Source of the DNA: Clostridiales bacterium Firm_07
GTDB taxonomy: Bacteria > Bacillota > Clostridia > Oscillospirales > CAG-272
Direction: 5' to 3'
Length of the DNA stretch: 64,000 nucleotides
Assembly (NCBI GenBank): GCA_001604005.1
Contig: LVAM01000019.1
Coordinates: 84,754-148,753, forward strand
Positions 24,569-34,140 of this stretch are shown here, in pieces (position 1 is the first letter of the stretch; each line of letters opens with the position of its first letter). A program made the translations under genes and the position numbers. The notes under the pieces are model-generated. The model was not told the origin of the DNA and did no database searches. It saw only the letters and a list, made by a program, of their open reading frames with translations.

Positions 24569-24598
24569 ATTATAGCACACCCCCCGATCTTTTTTCAA
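24569..24598 (-). promoter_or_regulatory. Promoter of pcrA
   Basis: On the minus strand TTGAAA (24598-24593) and TATAAT (24574-24569) are 18 bases apart. The -10 overlaps a misleading upstream ATG. Confidence 0.75.
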
Positions 24599-24613
24599 GA
24601 GCGCAAGAAAAAA

Positions 24614-24632
24614 AGAGCCGAAAATCGGCTCT
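24614..24632 (-). terminator. Terminator of the 40-residue gene
   Basis: An 8-bp stem (AGAGCCGA / TCGGCTCT) with a 3-base loop is followed on the minus strand by a run of seven T. It lies 11 bases after the stop of the small gene. Confidence 0.85.
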
Positions 24633-24643
24633 CTTTTTCCGCG

Positions 24644-24766
24644 TCATTTGCAGTCTTTTTCGTCCTTGCAATCGCTTTCGTTTTTGCTTTGCCCGTTCGT
24701 TTGTTGATTTTGATCGGTCGCGTTGCTTTTTTGCTGTTTGGATTGCTTATCCTGATTTTTTCCCAT
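24644..24766 (-). CDS. Small Lys/Gln/Asn-rich protein of 40 residues
   Basis: An ATG at 24766 follows AAAAGGAG by 9 bases and opens a 40-residue frame that reads MGKNQDKQSKQQKSNATDQN onward and ends in two Cys-Lys pairs (SDCKDEKDCK). The protein is highly polar, probably disordered, and lacks membrane segments. No family is recognised. A good ribosome site, a hairpin terminator and a plausible promoter support a real gene. The composition resembles small spore-associated proteins, and the promoter fits a forespore type with one mismatch, but this is inference. Confidence 0.7.
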   Translation of the reverse strand: MGKNQDKQSKQQKSNATDQNQQTNGQSKNESDCKDEKDCK

Positions 24767-24813
24767 TTTGTATCACTCCTTTTATTTTTGCGGCAGAATG
24801 TCTTCCGCAAAGA

Positions 24814-24843
24814 TAGTGTGATACGGAATTTGGAATTTTATGC
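24814..24843 (-). promoter_or_regulatory. Possible forespore-type promoter of the 40-residue gene
   Basis: GCATA (24843-24839) and CACACTA (24820-24814) on the minus strand are 18 bases apart. This resembles the sigma-F/sigma-G pattern GCATA and CATNNTA with one mismatch. No housekeeping promoter is visible in the same gap. Confidence 0.35.
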
Positions 24844-24850
24844 AAGCCGT

Positions 24851-25999
24851 TCAGCGGGCGGCAAAGACCTCTTTACCGTCGATCCACACGCGGCACACAC
24901 GCGTGTTGATTTCAAAGGGAGAGCCGTCCGTTAAAACGATGTCCGCGTCTTTCCCAATTTCAAGAGATCCGACGCGCGCGTCGGCGCCGATGTGGCGCGC
25001 GGGATTGATCGTGATGGCTTGCAGAGCGGCAAAGGGATCAAGCCCCGCCCTGACGGCAAGACCCGCCCAGAGCGGAAGAAAGTTTTGCCGTGTCACCGGC
25101 GCGTCGCAAGTAATGGAGACGCGGCAACCCGCGCGGTGGAGCACGGCGGGCGTCTCCCAAGTTTTTCCGCGCAATTCGTATTTGGAGGGATAAGAGGCAG
25201 AGGGACCGACGGCAACGGGATAGCCCGCCTCGGCAATGATGTCCGCGACAAGATGCCCTTCCGTCACGTGCTCCAAGGTCATCTTGACGCCAAACTCTTT
25301 GGCTATACGGATGGCGGTGAGAATGTCGTTCGTCTGATGCGCGTGGGCTTTGAGAGGGATCTCGCCTCGCACCACGGGCAGCATAGCGTGCAGTTTCATA
25401 TCGAAAGCGGGGGCTTTTGCGGGATCGTCTCCGGCGGCACGGAGTTTGCTGTCGTACTCAAAAGACTTGAAAAGAAGTTCGCGCAGTTTGGCGGCAACGG
25501 TCATACGCGAGGAGATATCCGATTCACGGTGGATTTTTTTCGGGTTTTCTCCAAATGCGCATTTCATTGCCGCGGCGGGAATGACGCACATATCGTCGGC
25601 GCTTTTTCCTGCCGTTTTCATCACGGCAAAAGTGCCGCCTACCACATTTGCGCTGCCCGGTCCCACGCAAACGGTGGTCACGCCCGCGTCGCGCGCTTCC
25701 GGAAGTGCCGCGTCAAAGGGATTGAAACCGTCTATCCCACGCAGTTGCGGGCAAACGCTGTCGTTTTTTTCATTGTTTTCAAGACATTCGTAGCCGATAC
25801 CATAACCGTTGAGCCCAATATGGCTGTGCGCGTCCACAAAGCCCGGATAAACCGAAAGCCCGCTTGCGTCCACGGTCTCGGCGTCCGCCGAAAGGTCGGC
25901 GGAGATGGCTTTGATCTTGCCGTTTTCCACCAAAACATCCGCCGCATACGGTTTTTCGTGTATCGCATCATGTACAAATCCGTTTTTGATCAGAAACAT
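24851..25999 (-). CDS. Amidohydrolase, imidazolonepropionase-like
   Basis: This 382-residue metal-dependent hydrolase has the amidohydrolase barrel: the first metal motif VDAHSHIG near residue 57, later His residues in AHAHQTND and LEHVTEGH, and the catalytic Asp in ITCDAPV. The C terminus GSLEIGKDADIVLTDG is the beta-sandwich domain typical of cyclic amidases and deacetylases. The substrate is unknown. The Lys of the dinuclear centre appears to be replaced by Glu or absent, so one- or two-metal use is unclear. AAAGGAG precedes the ATG. It is the last gene of the secA operon. Confidence 0.88.
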   Translation of the reverse strand: MFLIKNGFVHDAIHEKPYAADVLVENGKIKAISADLSADAETVDASGLSVYPGFVDAHSHIGLNGYGIGYECLENNEKNDSVCPQLRGIDGFNPFDAALPEARDAGVTTVCVGPGSANVVGGTFAVMKTAGKSADDMCVIPAAAMKCAFGENPKKIHRESDISSRMTVAAKLRELLFKSFEYDSKLRAAGDDPAKAPAFDMKLHAMLPVVRGEIPLKAHAHQTNDILTAIRIAKEFGVKMTLEHVTEGHLVADIIAEAGYPVAVGPSASYPSKYELRGKTWETPAVLHRAGCRVSITCDAPVTRQNFLPLWAGLAVRAGLDPFAALQAITINPARHIGADARVGSLEIGKDADIVLTDGSPFEINTRVCRVWIDGKEVFAAR

Positions 26000-26023
26000 T
26001 TTGATTCTCCTTTATTTTATTTG

Positions 26024-27400
26024 TCAGTCATATCGGATCCTGTCGTGCAGATCGGTCTGCAAGGAAAGGAAGGCGTTTCCGAGCAAGAGGGCAAACGCCA
26101 GCGAAAGAAGAAAGTCGAACACCCAAAAATATTCAAGCAAGACGGAAAATTTAAAGTTCGGGATCACCTGAATATAGTCAAAGAGAAACGAGGCGAGCGC
26201 GGCGATAAAGCCGACGACAACAAGGCGCAGTAAGCGCTTGTCCCACGCTTCCAGCAATTCTTTTCGTTTTTTGTCTTCAAATTCGCTCGCGTGTTCGGGA
26301 ATATACCCCGCGTATCGGCGCACGATCTCGCGAAGAAACAGAAGAAGGAAAGAAAGAAGCGCCAAAAAGATCAAAAACTCGACAAACGAGGAGATCCACA
26401 TTTCAAAATACGCGCGCGCGGCAAGTTGATTTTTGTCAATGGCAAAGGCGTCGAACTCCGTGGAAAACCGGTAGGCAAAACGCCCGGAAAAGAAGGCGGC
26501 AACGCCATAGAAAACGGAAAAAACGGCGGCGGGGATCTTTTTCTTTCCGGGAAGCGGAGAGACGAGGATACCCGCAAGGATCAGCGCGGCGGCAACGACG
26601 TCGGGGATCACGTTATGAAAATCAATATAAAAATCCGTCCACATCAGAGCGCCGGCAAAGAAGAAAGAAAGCGAGAGCAGATTGCGCCGATACGAAAGAA
26701 GCAGCGGGTGCTCCGCTATATACAGGTCATATTCCCTGCCGACGGCGGCAAAGAGTTCGGTATCCGAGCGTACAAGGCGCAAAACGAGCGTGGAACGCAC
26801 CGTAAAATAGACGAAAAGAACAAAGATCACCGCAAACGCGAGGAAGCGCAGCAATCCGATGAAATCATAAAGCCGTTCTCTGCCGTTGAGGACATCCGAG
26901 GAAAGAGAGAGCGCCGTAAACTCCGGCAAGACCGTCAATAGTTCTTTCACGATGAAAAACCATACGCAAAGTCCGATATAGCGGTCAAAGCGATTGCGCC
27001 CCCGTTTATCACAGGCTTCCGAAAACGAGCCGCCGTGCGCCGCGCAAAAAGCGGGCGTCGCGTTTTTCAGGCGTATCAGCGCGGGGATAAGGAAAAAGAG
27101 AGACAGCGCGCCGAAAGCAAAGGTGACCGTGAGGAGAAGCGTGGCGCTTTCCGATTGCCCCGTGCGCAGTGACAGGAGAGAGAGAACAAAGCGCGCCGCT
27201 TGCAAAATAAGGAGCCTTGAAAATGCCGTGCGCACATCCTTGACGCCGGAGGACAGCGCGCTTGCACGCGAGAGCGCGTAAAAAATGAAAGCGCAGCCGA
27301 GAAAATCCGGCAAAACGTCGATCACGGCAAAAACGGGGTTGGCAAGAAAGATCATTCCGGCGAAAAAGAACCATAGCAAGGTTTTATTGTTCTTCGGCAT
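26024..27400 (-). CDS. Multi-pass membrane protein with internal repeats
   Basis: This 458-residue protein has about ten hydrophobic segments. A short motif with an invariant Pro recurs at three places: VLPDFLGCAFIFYAL near residue 30, VIPDVVAAALILAGI near 263 and QVIPNFKFSVLLEYF near 411. The neighbouring gene carries a similar one, AMPIGYLLAAIGFYRL. The repeats suggest duplication of a membrane hairpin unit. No family is recognised. Its start lies inside the end of the preceding gene (17-base overlap) with AAAGGAGAAAGG upstream, so the two are coupled. It is in the secA operon. Confidence 0.8.
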   Translation of the reverse strand: MPKNNKTLLWFFFAGMIFLANPVFAVIDVLPDFLGCAFIFYALSRASALSSGVKDVRTAFSRLLILQAARFVLSLLSLRTGQSESATLLLTVTFAFGALSLFFLIPALIRLKNATPAFCAAHGGSFSEACDKRGRNRFDRYIGLCVWFFIVKELLTVLPEFTALSLSSDVLNGRERLYDFIGLLRFLAFAVIFVLFVYFTVRSTLVLRLVRSDTELFAAVGREYDLYIAEHPLLLSYRRNLLSLSFFFAGALMWTDFYIDFHNVIPDVVAAALILAGILVSPLPGKKKIPAAVFSVFYGVAAFFSGRFAYRFSTEFDAFAIDKNQLAARAYFEMWISSFVEFLIFLALLSFLLLFLREIVRRYAGYIPEHASEFEDKKRKELLEAWDKRLLRLVVVGFIAALASFLFDYIQVIPNFKFSVLLEYFWVFDFLLSLAFALLLGNAFLSLQTDLHDRIRYD

Positions 27401-27998
27401 CTTGTCCTTTCTCCTTTCGTCTGTCGGTTATTTCGGGCGGTTTGTTTTCTTCGGGATCGGTGAGCGTGCGATAGGCTTGCCACAAAAGCAGAGTGACAAG
27501 AAAAATATAGATAAGGCGCAGAGAAAGGAGCGGCAGTGTGAAATACTTTGCCGCGCCACCGAGAAACGGCAGTTTGGAAAAAAGAAAGGTCGCGGTAAAC
27601 ACGCCGACGAAGATGAGGTTTCTCCACGCGCCGGCGACAAGCGCCGGCAGGCCGGTTTGTCCGCAGAGCGCGGCGACGGGATAGAGAAGCGCAAAATGAA
27701 ACGCAAAGAGAAACAGCGTGTAAAGCAGTGTCCAAACGCCCCGCGCACCGTCCGCAAACCACGCGCCGTCAAGCGGCACGCCCAAAAGGAAGAGCGAGTA
27801 CGCGGCAAAATACAGCGCAAACGGCAGGGCGCACGCCGACGCGATCAAGGAATAGAGAAAACGGCGCTCGTACGCCATCAGACGGTAAAAACCGATGGCG
27901 GCAAGCAGATAGCCGATCGGCATAGCGAAAGCAAGGAGAGAGCGAAGCGACATCAAATTGGCAAAAAAGTATCCCAGTACGACAAATCCGAAGCCCAT
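27384..27998 (-). CDS. Membrane protein related to its neighbour
   Basis: This 204-residue protein has six or so hydrophobic segments and a charged C-terminal tail rich in Glu and Lys. The AMPIGYLLAAIGFYRL segment resembles the repeat of the gene downstream, so the two are probably paralogous halves of one system. AGGAGAGGGAAGA precedes the ATG, 21 bases after the secA stop. It has no known domain. Cotranscription with secA might point to the envelope, but this is only context. Confidence 0.78.
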   Translation of the reverse strand: MGFGFVVLGYFFANLMSLRSLLAFAMPIGYLLAAIGFYRLMAYERRFLYSLIASACALPFALYFAAYSLFLLGVPLDGAWFADGARGVWTLLYTLFLFAFHFALLYPVAALCGQTGLPALVAGAWRNLIFVGVFTATFLFSKLPFLGGAAKYFTLPLLSLRLIYIFLVTLLLWQAYRTLTDPEENKPPEITDRRKEKGQDAEEQ

Positions 27999-28019
27999 TC
28001 TTCCCTCTCCTTTCGTGTT

Positions 28020-30770
<2,751 letters not shown>

Positions 30771-30799
30771 AATGATCCTCCGTGGAGCGTATTAAGATT

Positions 30800-30828
30800 A
30801 TTATACTACACATAAATTGATTTTGCCA
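30800..30828 (-). promoter_or_regulatory. Probable promoter of secA
   Basis: A consensus TATAAT (30805-30800) on the minus strand lies about 30 bases before the start codon. The matching -35 (TGGCAA, 17 bases away) is weak. Confidence 0.5.
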
Positions 30829-30861
30829 TAGCGATTTTGAAAAAACTTGTATATTTTTTTC

Positions 30862-30890
30862 TTGAAAAGCGACGAAAAATGCGATATAAT
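30862..30890 (+). promoter_or_regulatory. Promoter of trmL-mnmA
   Basis: TTGAAA (30862-30867) and TATAAT (30885-30890) are spaced by 17 bases, 28 bases before the trmL start. Confidence 0.82.
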
Positions 30891-30918
30891 ACAAGTATCA
30901 CAAATAAAGGAAGCATCT

Positions 30919-31428
30919 ATGCCGAGAATTCATATCGTTTTGCACGAGCCGGAAATTCCGCAAAATACCGGCAATATCGCCCGTACCTGCGCCGCGACAG
31001 GTGCGGTTTTGCACCTCATTCGCCCGCTTGGATTTGAGATCGACGACAAAAAACTCAAACGCGCGGGACTTGATTATTGGGACAAACTGCAAATTCATTA
31101 CTATGACGGACTTGCCGATTTCTTTGCCGAAAACCCGAATGCCCGCGTATATTATTTCACGACCAAAGCACAAAAGAATTACGCCGACGTCGCCTATCCC
31201 GAGGAAGTATATATTATGTTTGGCAAAGAGAGCGCGGGATTGCCCGAAGAATTGTTGCTTCAAAACAAAGAAACCGCCGTCAGGATCCCGATGCGCACGC
31301 ATTTGCGGAGCCTCAATCTCTCCAACTCGGTGGCCGTGGCGGTCTTTGAGATATTGCGGCAATACCGATTTGAAGGATTGTCGGAAACCGGAGAACTCAC
31401 AAAATACGATTGGAACGAAACGCAATGA
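30919..31428 (+). CDS. trmL: tRNA (cytidine/uridine-34-2'-O)-methyltransferase
   Basis: TrmL methylates the ribose of wobble nucleotide 34 in certain leucine tRNAs. The 169-residue product is a minimal SPOUT knot protein: HEPEIPQNTGNIARTCAATG, LIRPLGFEIDDKKLKRAGLDYW (parts) and MRSLNLSNSVA-like RSLNLSNSVAVAVFEILRQ are the family boxes. AAAGGAAG precedes the ATG at 30919. Its stop overlaps the mnmA start as ATGA, so the two wobble-modifying enzymes are coupled. Confidence 0.95.
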   Translation: MPRIHIVLHEPEIPQNTGNIARTCAATGAVLHLIRPLGFEIDDKKLKRAGLDYWDKLQIHYYDGLADFFAENPNARVYYFTTKAQKNYADVAYPEEVYIMFGKESAGLPEELLLQNKETAVRIPMRTHLRSLNLSNSVAVAVFEILRQYRFEGLSETGELTKYDWNETQ

Positions 31429-32456
31429 ACGAAAAAGTGATGGTGGCGATGAGCGGCGGCGTGGACAGCGCCGTTGCCGCCGCGAAGATCAGCAAAGAAT
31501 ACGGCGCGGCGGGTGTGACGATGCGCCTTTTTGCCGATAACGAAAAGGATATCGAGGGGGCGGCCGCGCTTTGCCGAACGCTCGGTATCCCACATTTCAC
31601 GGCGGATCTCGGCGCGGCGTTTCGAGAGCGCGTCATTCTGCCCTTCATCAACACGTATCTTGAAGGTAAAACCCCCAACCCCTGCGTGCTTTGCAACCGC
31701 GCGATCAAATTCGGCGCGCTCCTTGATTTTGCGCGGGAAAACGGATACGACAAACTTGCCACGGGACATTACGCCCGCGTGGAAAAATCAGGTGACCGCT
31801 TTCTTTTGCGGCGTGCCGCCAACACGAAAAAAGACCAGTCTTACGTACTCTATACGCTCTCGCAGGAAACACTTTCCCGCGTGCTCTTTCCGCTCGGCGA
31901 TTTTGCCGAAAAAGATGAGGTGCGGGAGTTTGCGGCGACGCATGGGTTTCCGATGGCGCGCGCAAAAGAAAGTCAAGATATTTGTTTTATTCCCGACGGT
32001 GACTATGTTGCTTTTATCCAAAAACAAACGAATATTATTTTGCAAAAGGGTAAATTTTTAGATATTGAAGGGAACGAGATCGGCGAACACGACGGGATGC
32101 TGCATTACACGCTCGGACAGCGAAAAGGATTGCGCGTGGGGTTCGGAGAGCCACGCTACGTCGTGGCGAAATCCGCGAAGCAAAACACCGTTACGCTCGG
32201 CAGAAACGAGGATCTGATGAGCAGCCGCGTCACCGCCGAAAAAGTCAACTGGATCCCTTTTGATGCGCTTGGCACGCCGCGCGTGTTCGACGCGAAGATA
32301 CGCTACGGGCAAAGGATCGCCCGCGCACGGGTGGAGATGACCTCTCCCGACACGCTTGTGGCGGAATTTGAAACCCCACAGCGCGCCGTTGCACCGGGGC
32401 AGTCTATCGTATTTTACGACGGCGAATATCTGGTCGGCGGCGGCGTCATCACATAA
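31425..32456 (+). CDS. mnmA: tRNA-specific 2-thiouridylase MnmA
   Basis: MnmA thiolates U34 of Glu, Gln and Lys tRNAs. The 343-residue product has the PP-loop SGGVDS at residues 10-15, the catalytic Cys90 in CVLCNRAIKFG and the second Cys187 in QDICFIP, and the C-terminal beta-barrel. The ATG at 31425 overlaps the trmL stop; an upstream TTG at 31410 has no ribosome site. A strong terminator follows. Confidence 0.96.
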   Translation: MNEKVMVAMSGGVDSAVAAAKISKEYGAAGVTMRLFADNEKDIEGAAALCRTLGIPHFTADLGAAFRERVILPFINTYLEGKTPNPCVLCNRAIKFGALLDFARENGYDKLATGHYARVEKSGDRFLLRRAANTKKDQSYVLYTLSQETLSRVLFPLGDFAEKDEVREFAATHGFPMARAKESQDICFIPDGDYVAFIQKQTNIILQKGKFLDIEGNEIGEHDGMLHYTLGQRKGLRVGFGEPRYVVAKSAKQNTVTLGRNEDLMSSRVTAEKVNWIPFDALGTPRVFDAKIRYGQRIARARVEMTSPDTLVAEFETPQRAVAPGQSIVFYDGEYLVGGGVIT

Positions 32457-32486
32457 AAAATCACCCCGTTTTCGGGGTGATTTTTT
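32457..32486. terminator. Bidirectional terminator between mnmA and the PLD-like lipoprotein
   Basis: A GC stem (TCACCCC / GGGGTGA) with a GTTTTC loop is flanked by A6 and T6, directly after the mnmA stop and 3 bases from the convergent gene end at 32490. Confidence 0.92.
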
Positions 32487-32489
32487 ATG

Positions 32490-34136
32490 TTAGCGGGTGA
32501 TACGACGCTCGCTGATATTTTCGTTCATCACGGGATTGAGCATCAAGGCATAATCCACGTAAAAATCGTTGCCGATCTCCTCGTTTTCTTTAATGACAAG
32601 GATCGTGTTTGCCTGATGATACATCGAGCCCTCGTGAAAATTGAGCGAATTGAGCACACTCACGCAGTAGCGCACGCCGTTCTCCACATAGGATAGTTGC
32701 AGATCTTTGGTGTGATAGGCGAACGGGGTCTTGTTGATCGAAATATAGCCGATATTTTCCCCTGCCGTAAGACCGTCGAAAAGCGAGGCGTCAAGCCCGG
32801 GCAGTTGCAGCTGCAAAAGATTTTCCCTGTTGGCGCTGTTCTCAAAAGCATATTGCAACGCCTCGGCGATCATATCGGCAAGCGCAAAGGTCTGTTTGTA
32901 TTTGACGTTGTTCCAAATAAACTCAATGTGCTCTTCGCCGTTTGAAGCCGCCACAAGTTTGGCGATATATTTGATGTACGGGTTGTGTACGGTATCCCAG
33001 GTGCTGAAAGAACCGCCGAGCGGCGTGAAATAAAGCTCAAACACGTTATCCTGCGGCGAGCCGATATATACGATCTGCTCCGCGGGCGACACGGTCTTGC
33101 CCGCGGAAAGATCGGCGATCTGCGCGGTGGAACGCGCCACCACCTCGTTTCTGAAGGGTACGATGTCCTCCTGCCCGCAATAGTTTGCCATCAGACGCGT
33201 ATAGTTATATAACACGCGATGAATATCTTCGTGCCCGGCAACGATAACCGCCGCTTGGATGGTCTCGTTTCCGTTTTGTTCCAAATCGTTGACACCGTCG
33301 ATGTTGATACTGCCGGTCCAAACGGCGGGGCCGTGTGCCGTGCCGTCATTATCCAAATAATGCGAAACCGAACAGGTTTTTGTGTGCATCATATCCGCCG
33401 CGGCCTTGTCGCCGTAAGATCCCCAGTTGGAAAACTTAAAGTCCATAAAATCGCCGACGGTTTTTCCTTCCGCGTTTGCCGCGTCGGAAAGATGCGCGTT
33501 GAAATAGTCCGCAAAACGCATATCGGGTTTCATTTCGCCGTCGTGCATCACCGCCGCGGCATCCAACTGTCCGATCACCGTCACTTCGATACCCTTTCGC
33601 GCGGCTTCCACGAGAAGATATGAGAGTCTGTAATAGCCGTCTTCGGAGAAATCGCTGTCGTAAAGATTTTTCACGTGTCCGTAATCGGGAGCCGTCGGCT
33701 CCACACACGCCGCGAAAAAGATCGAAAAGTGAAAACTGGTGCAGGTGATGCGCACGTCTTCATCGGGATTGGCTTCTTTGTAGCGAATGCATTGCCAAAT
33801 AAGCAGTGCCTGCGAAAAGTTCGGATTGTTTCCCTGCTCCAAATAATCCCGGAAAAAGGTATAAACCGTGACGGAATGCCCGTTGATGCCCTCGTATGTG
33901 ACCTCGGTCCTGCTGCGGAAATCGTTGTTAAGGGGAATGAGGACTTTGTCTCGAACCGTCATCGTCGGCGTTGTGTCCGGCGGTGTTTCCGATTCTTTCG
34001 GCGTTATTTCTTCCGTGATGGGATTCACTTCCGCTTCCGGCGCAGGAGATTCGGAGCGGCAAGAAGCAAAGCTGACAAGCAGTATGGAAAACAGCAGAAC
34101 ACCGCAAAGGATTTTTTGCAAAAATTTCATACGCAT
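32490..34136 (-). CDS. Lipoprotein with a phospholipase D-like fold
   Basis: This 548-residue protein starts with a lipoprotein signal ending in SFASC (Cys26), then a Pro/Glu/Thr-rich linker and a large extracellular domain. A PLD-like half-site is visible: HTKTCSVS at 251-258 and GSIN at 275-278. The Asp of the HxKxxxxD motif is Ser, and a second half near the C terminus (YHQANTILVI) lacks Lys. So the fold is likely, but catalysis is doubtful. The region before these motifs contains IRITCTSFHFSIFFAAC-like strands and VTVIGQLD, as in PLD proteins. It follows the beta-helix lipoprotein by 4 bases, with a weak ribosome site, so translation is coupled. Confidence 0.75.
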   Translation of the reverse strand: MRMKFLQKILCGVLLFSILLVSFASCRSESPAPEAEVNPITEEITPKESETPPDTTPTMTVRDKVLIPLNNDFRSRTEVTYEGINGHSVTVYTFFRDYLEQGNNPNFSQALLIWQCIRYKEANPDEDVRITCTSFHFSIFFAACVEPTAPDYGHVKNLYDSDFSEDGYYRLSYLLVEAARKGIEVTVIGQLDAAAVMHDGEMKPDMRFADYFNAHLSDAANAEGKTVGDFMDFKFSNWGSYGDKAAADMMHTKTCSVSHYLDNDGTAHGPAVWTGSINIDGVNDLEQNGNETIQAAVIVAGHEDIHRVLYNYTRLMANYCGQEDIVPFRNEVVARSTAQIADLSAGKTVSPAEQIVYIGSPQDNVFELYFTPLGGSFSTWDTVHNPYIKYIAKLVAASNGEEHIEFIWNNVKYKQTFALADMIAEALQYAFENSANRENLLQLQLPGLDASLFDGLTAGENIGYISINKTPFAYHTKDLQLSYVENGVRYCVSVLNSLNFHEGSMYHQANTILVIKENEEIGNDFYVDYALMLNPVMNENISERRITR

Positions 34137-34140
34137 TTTC

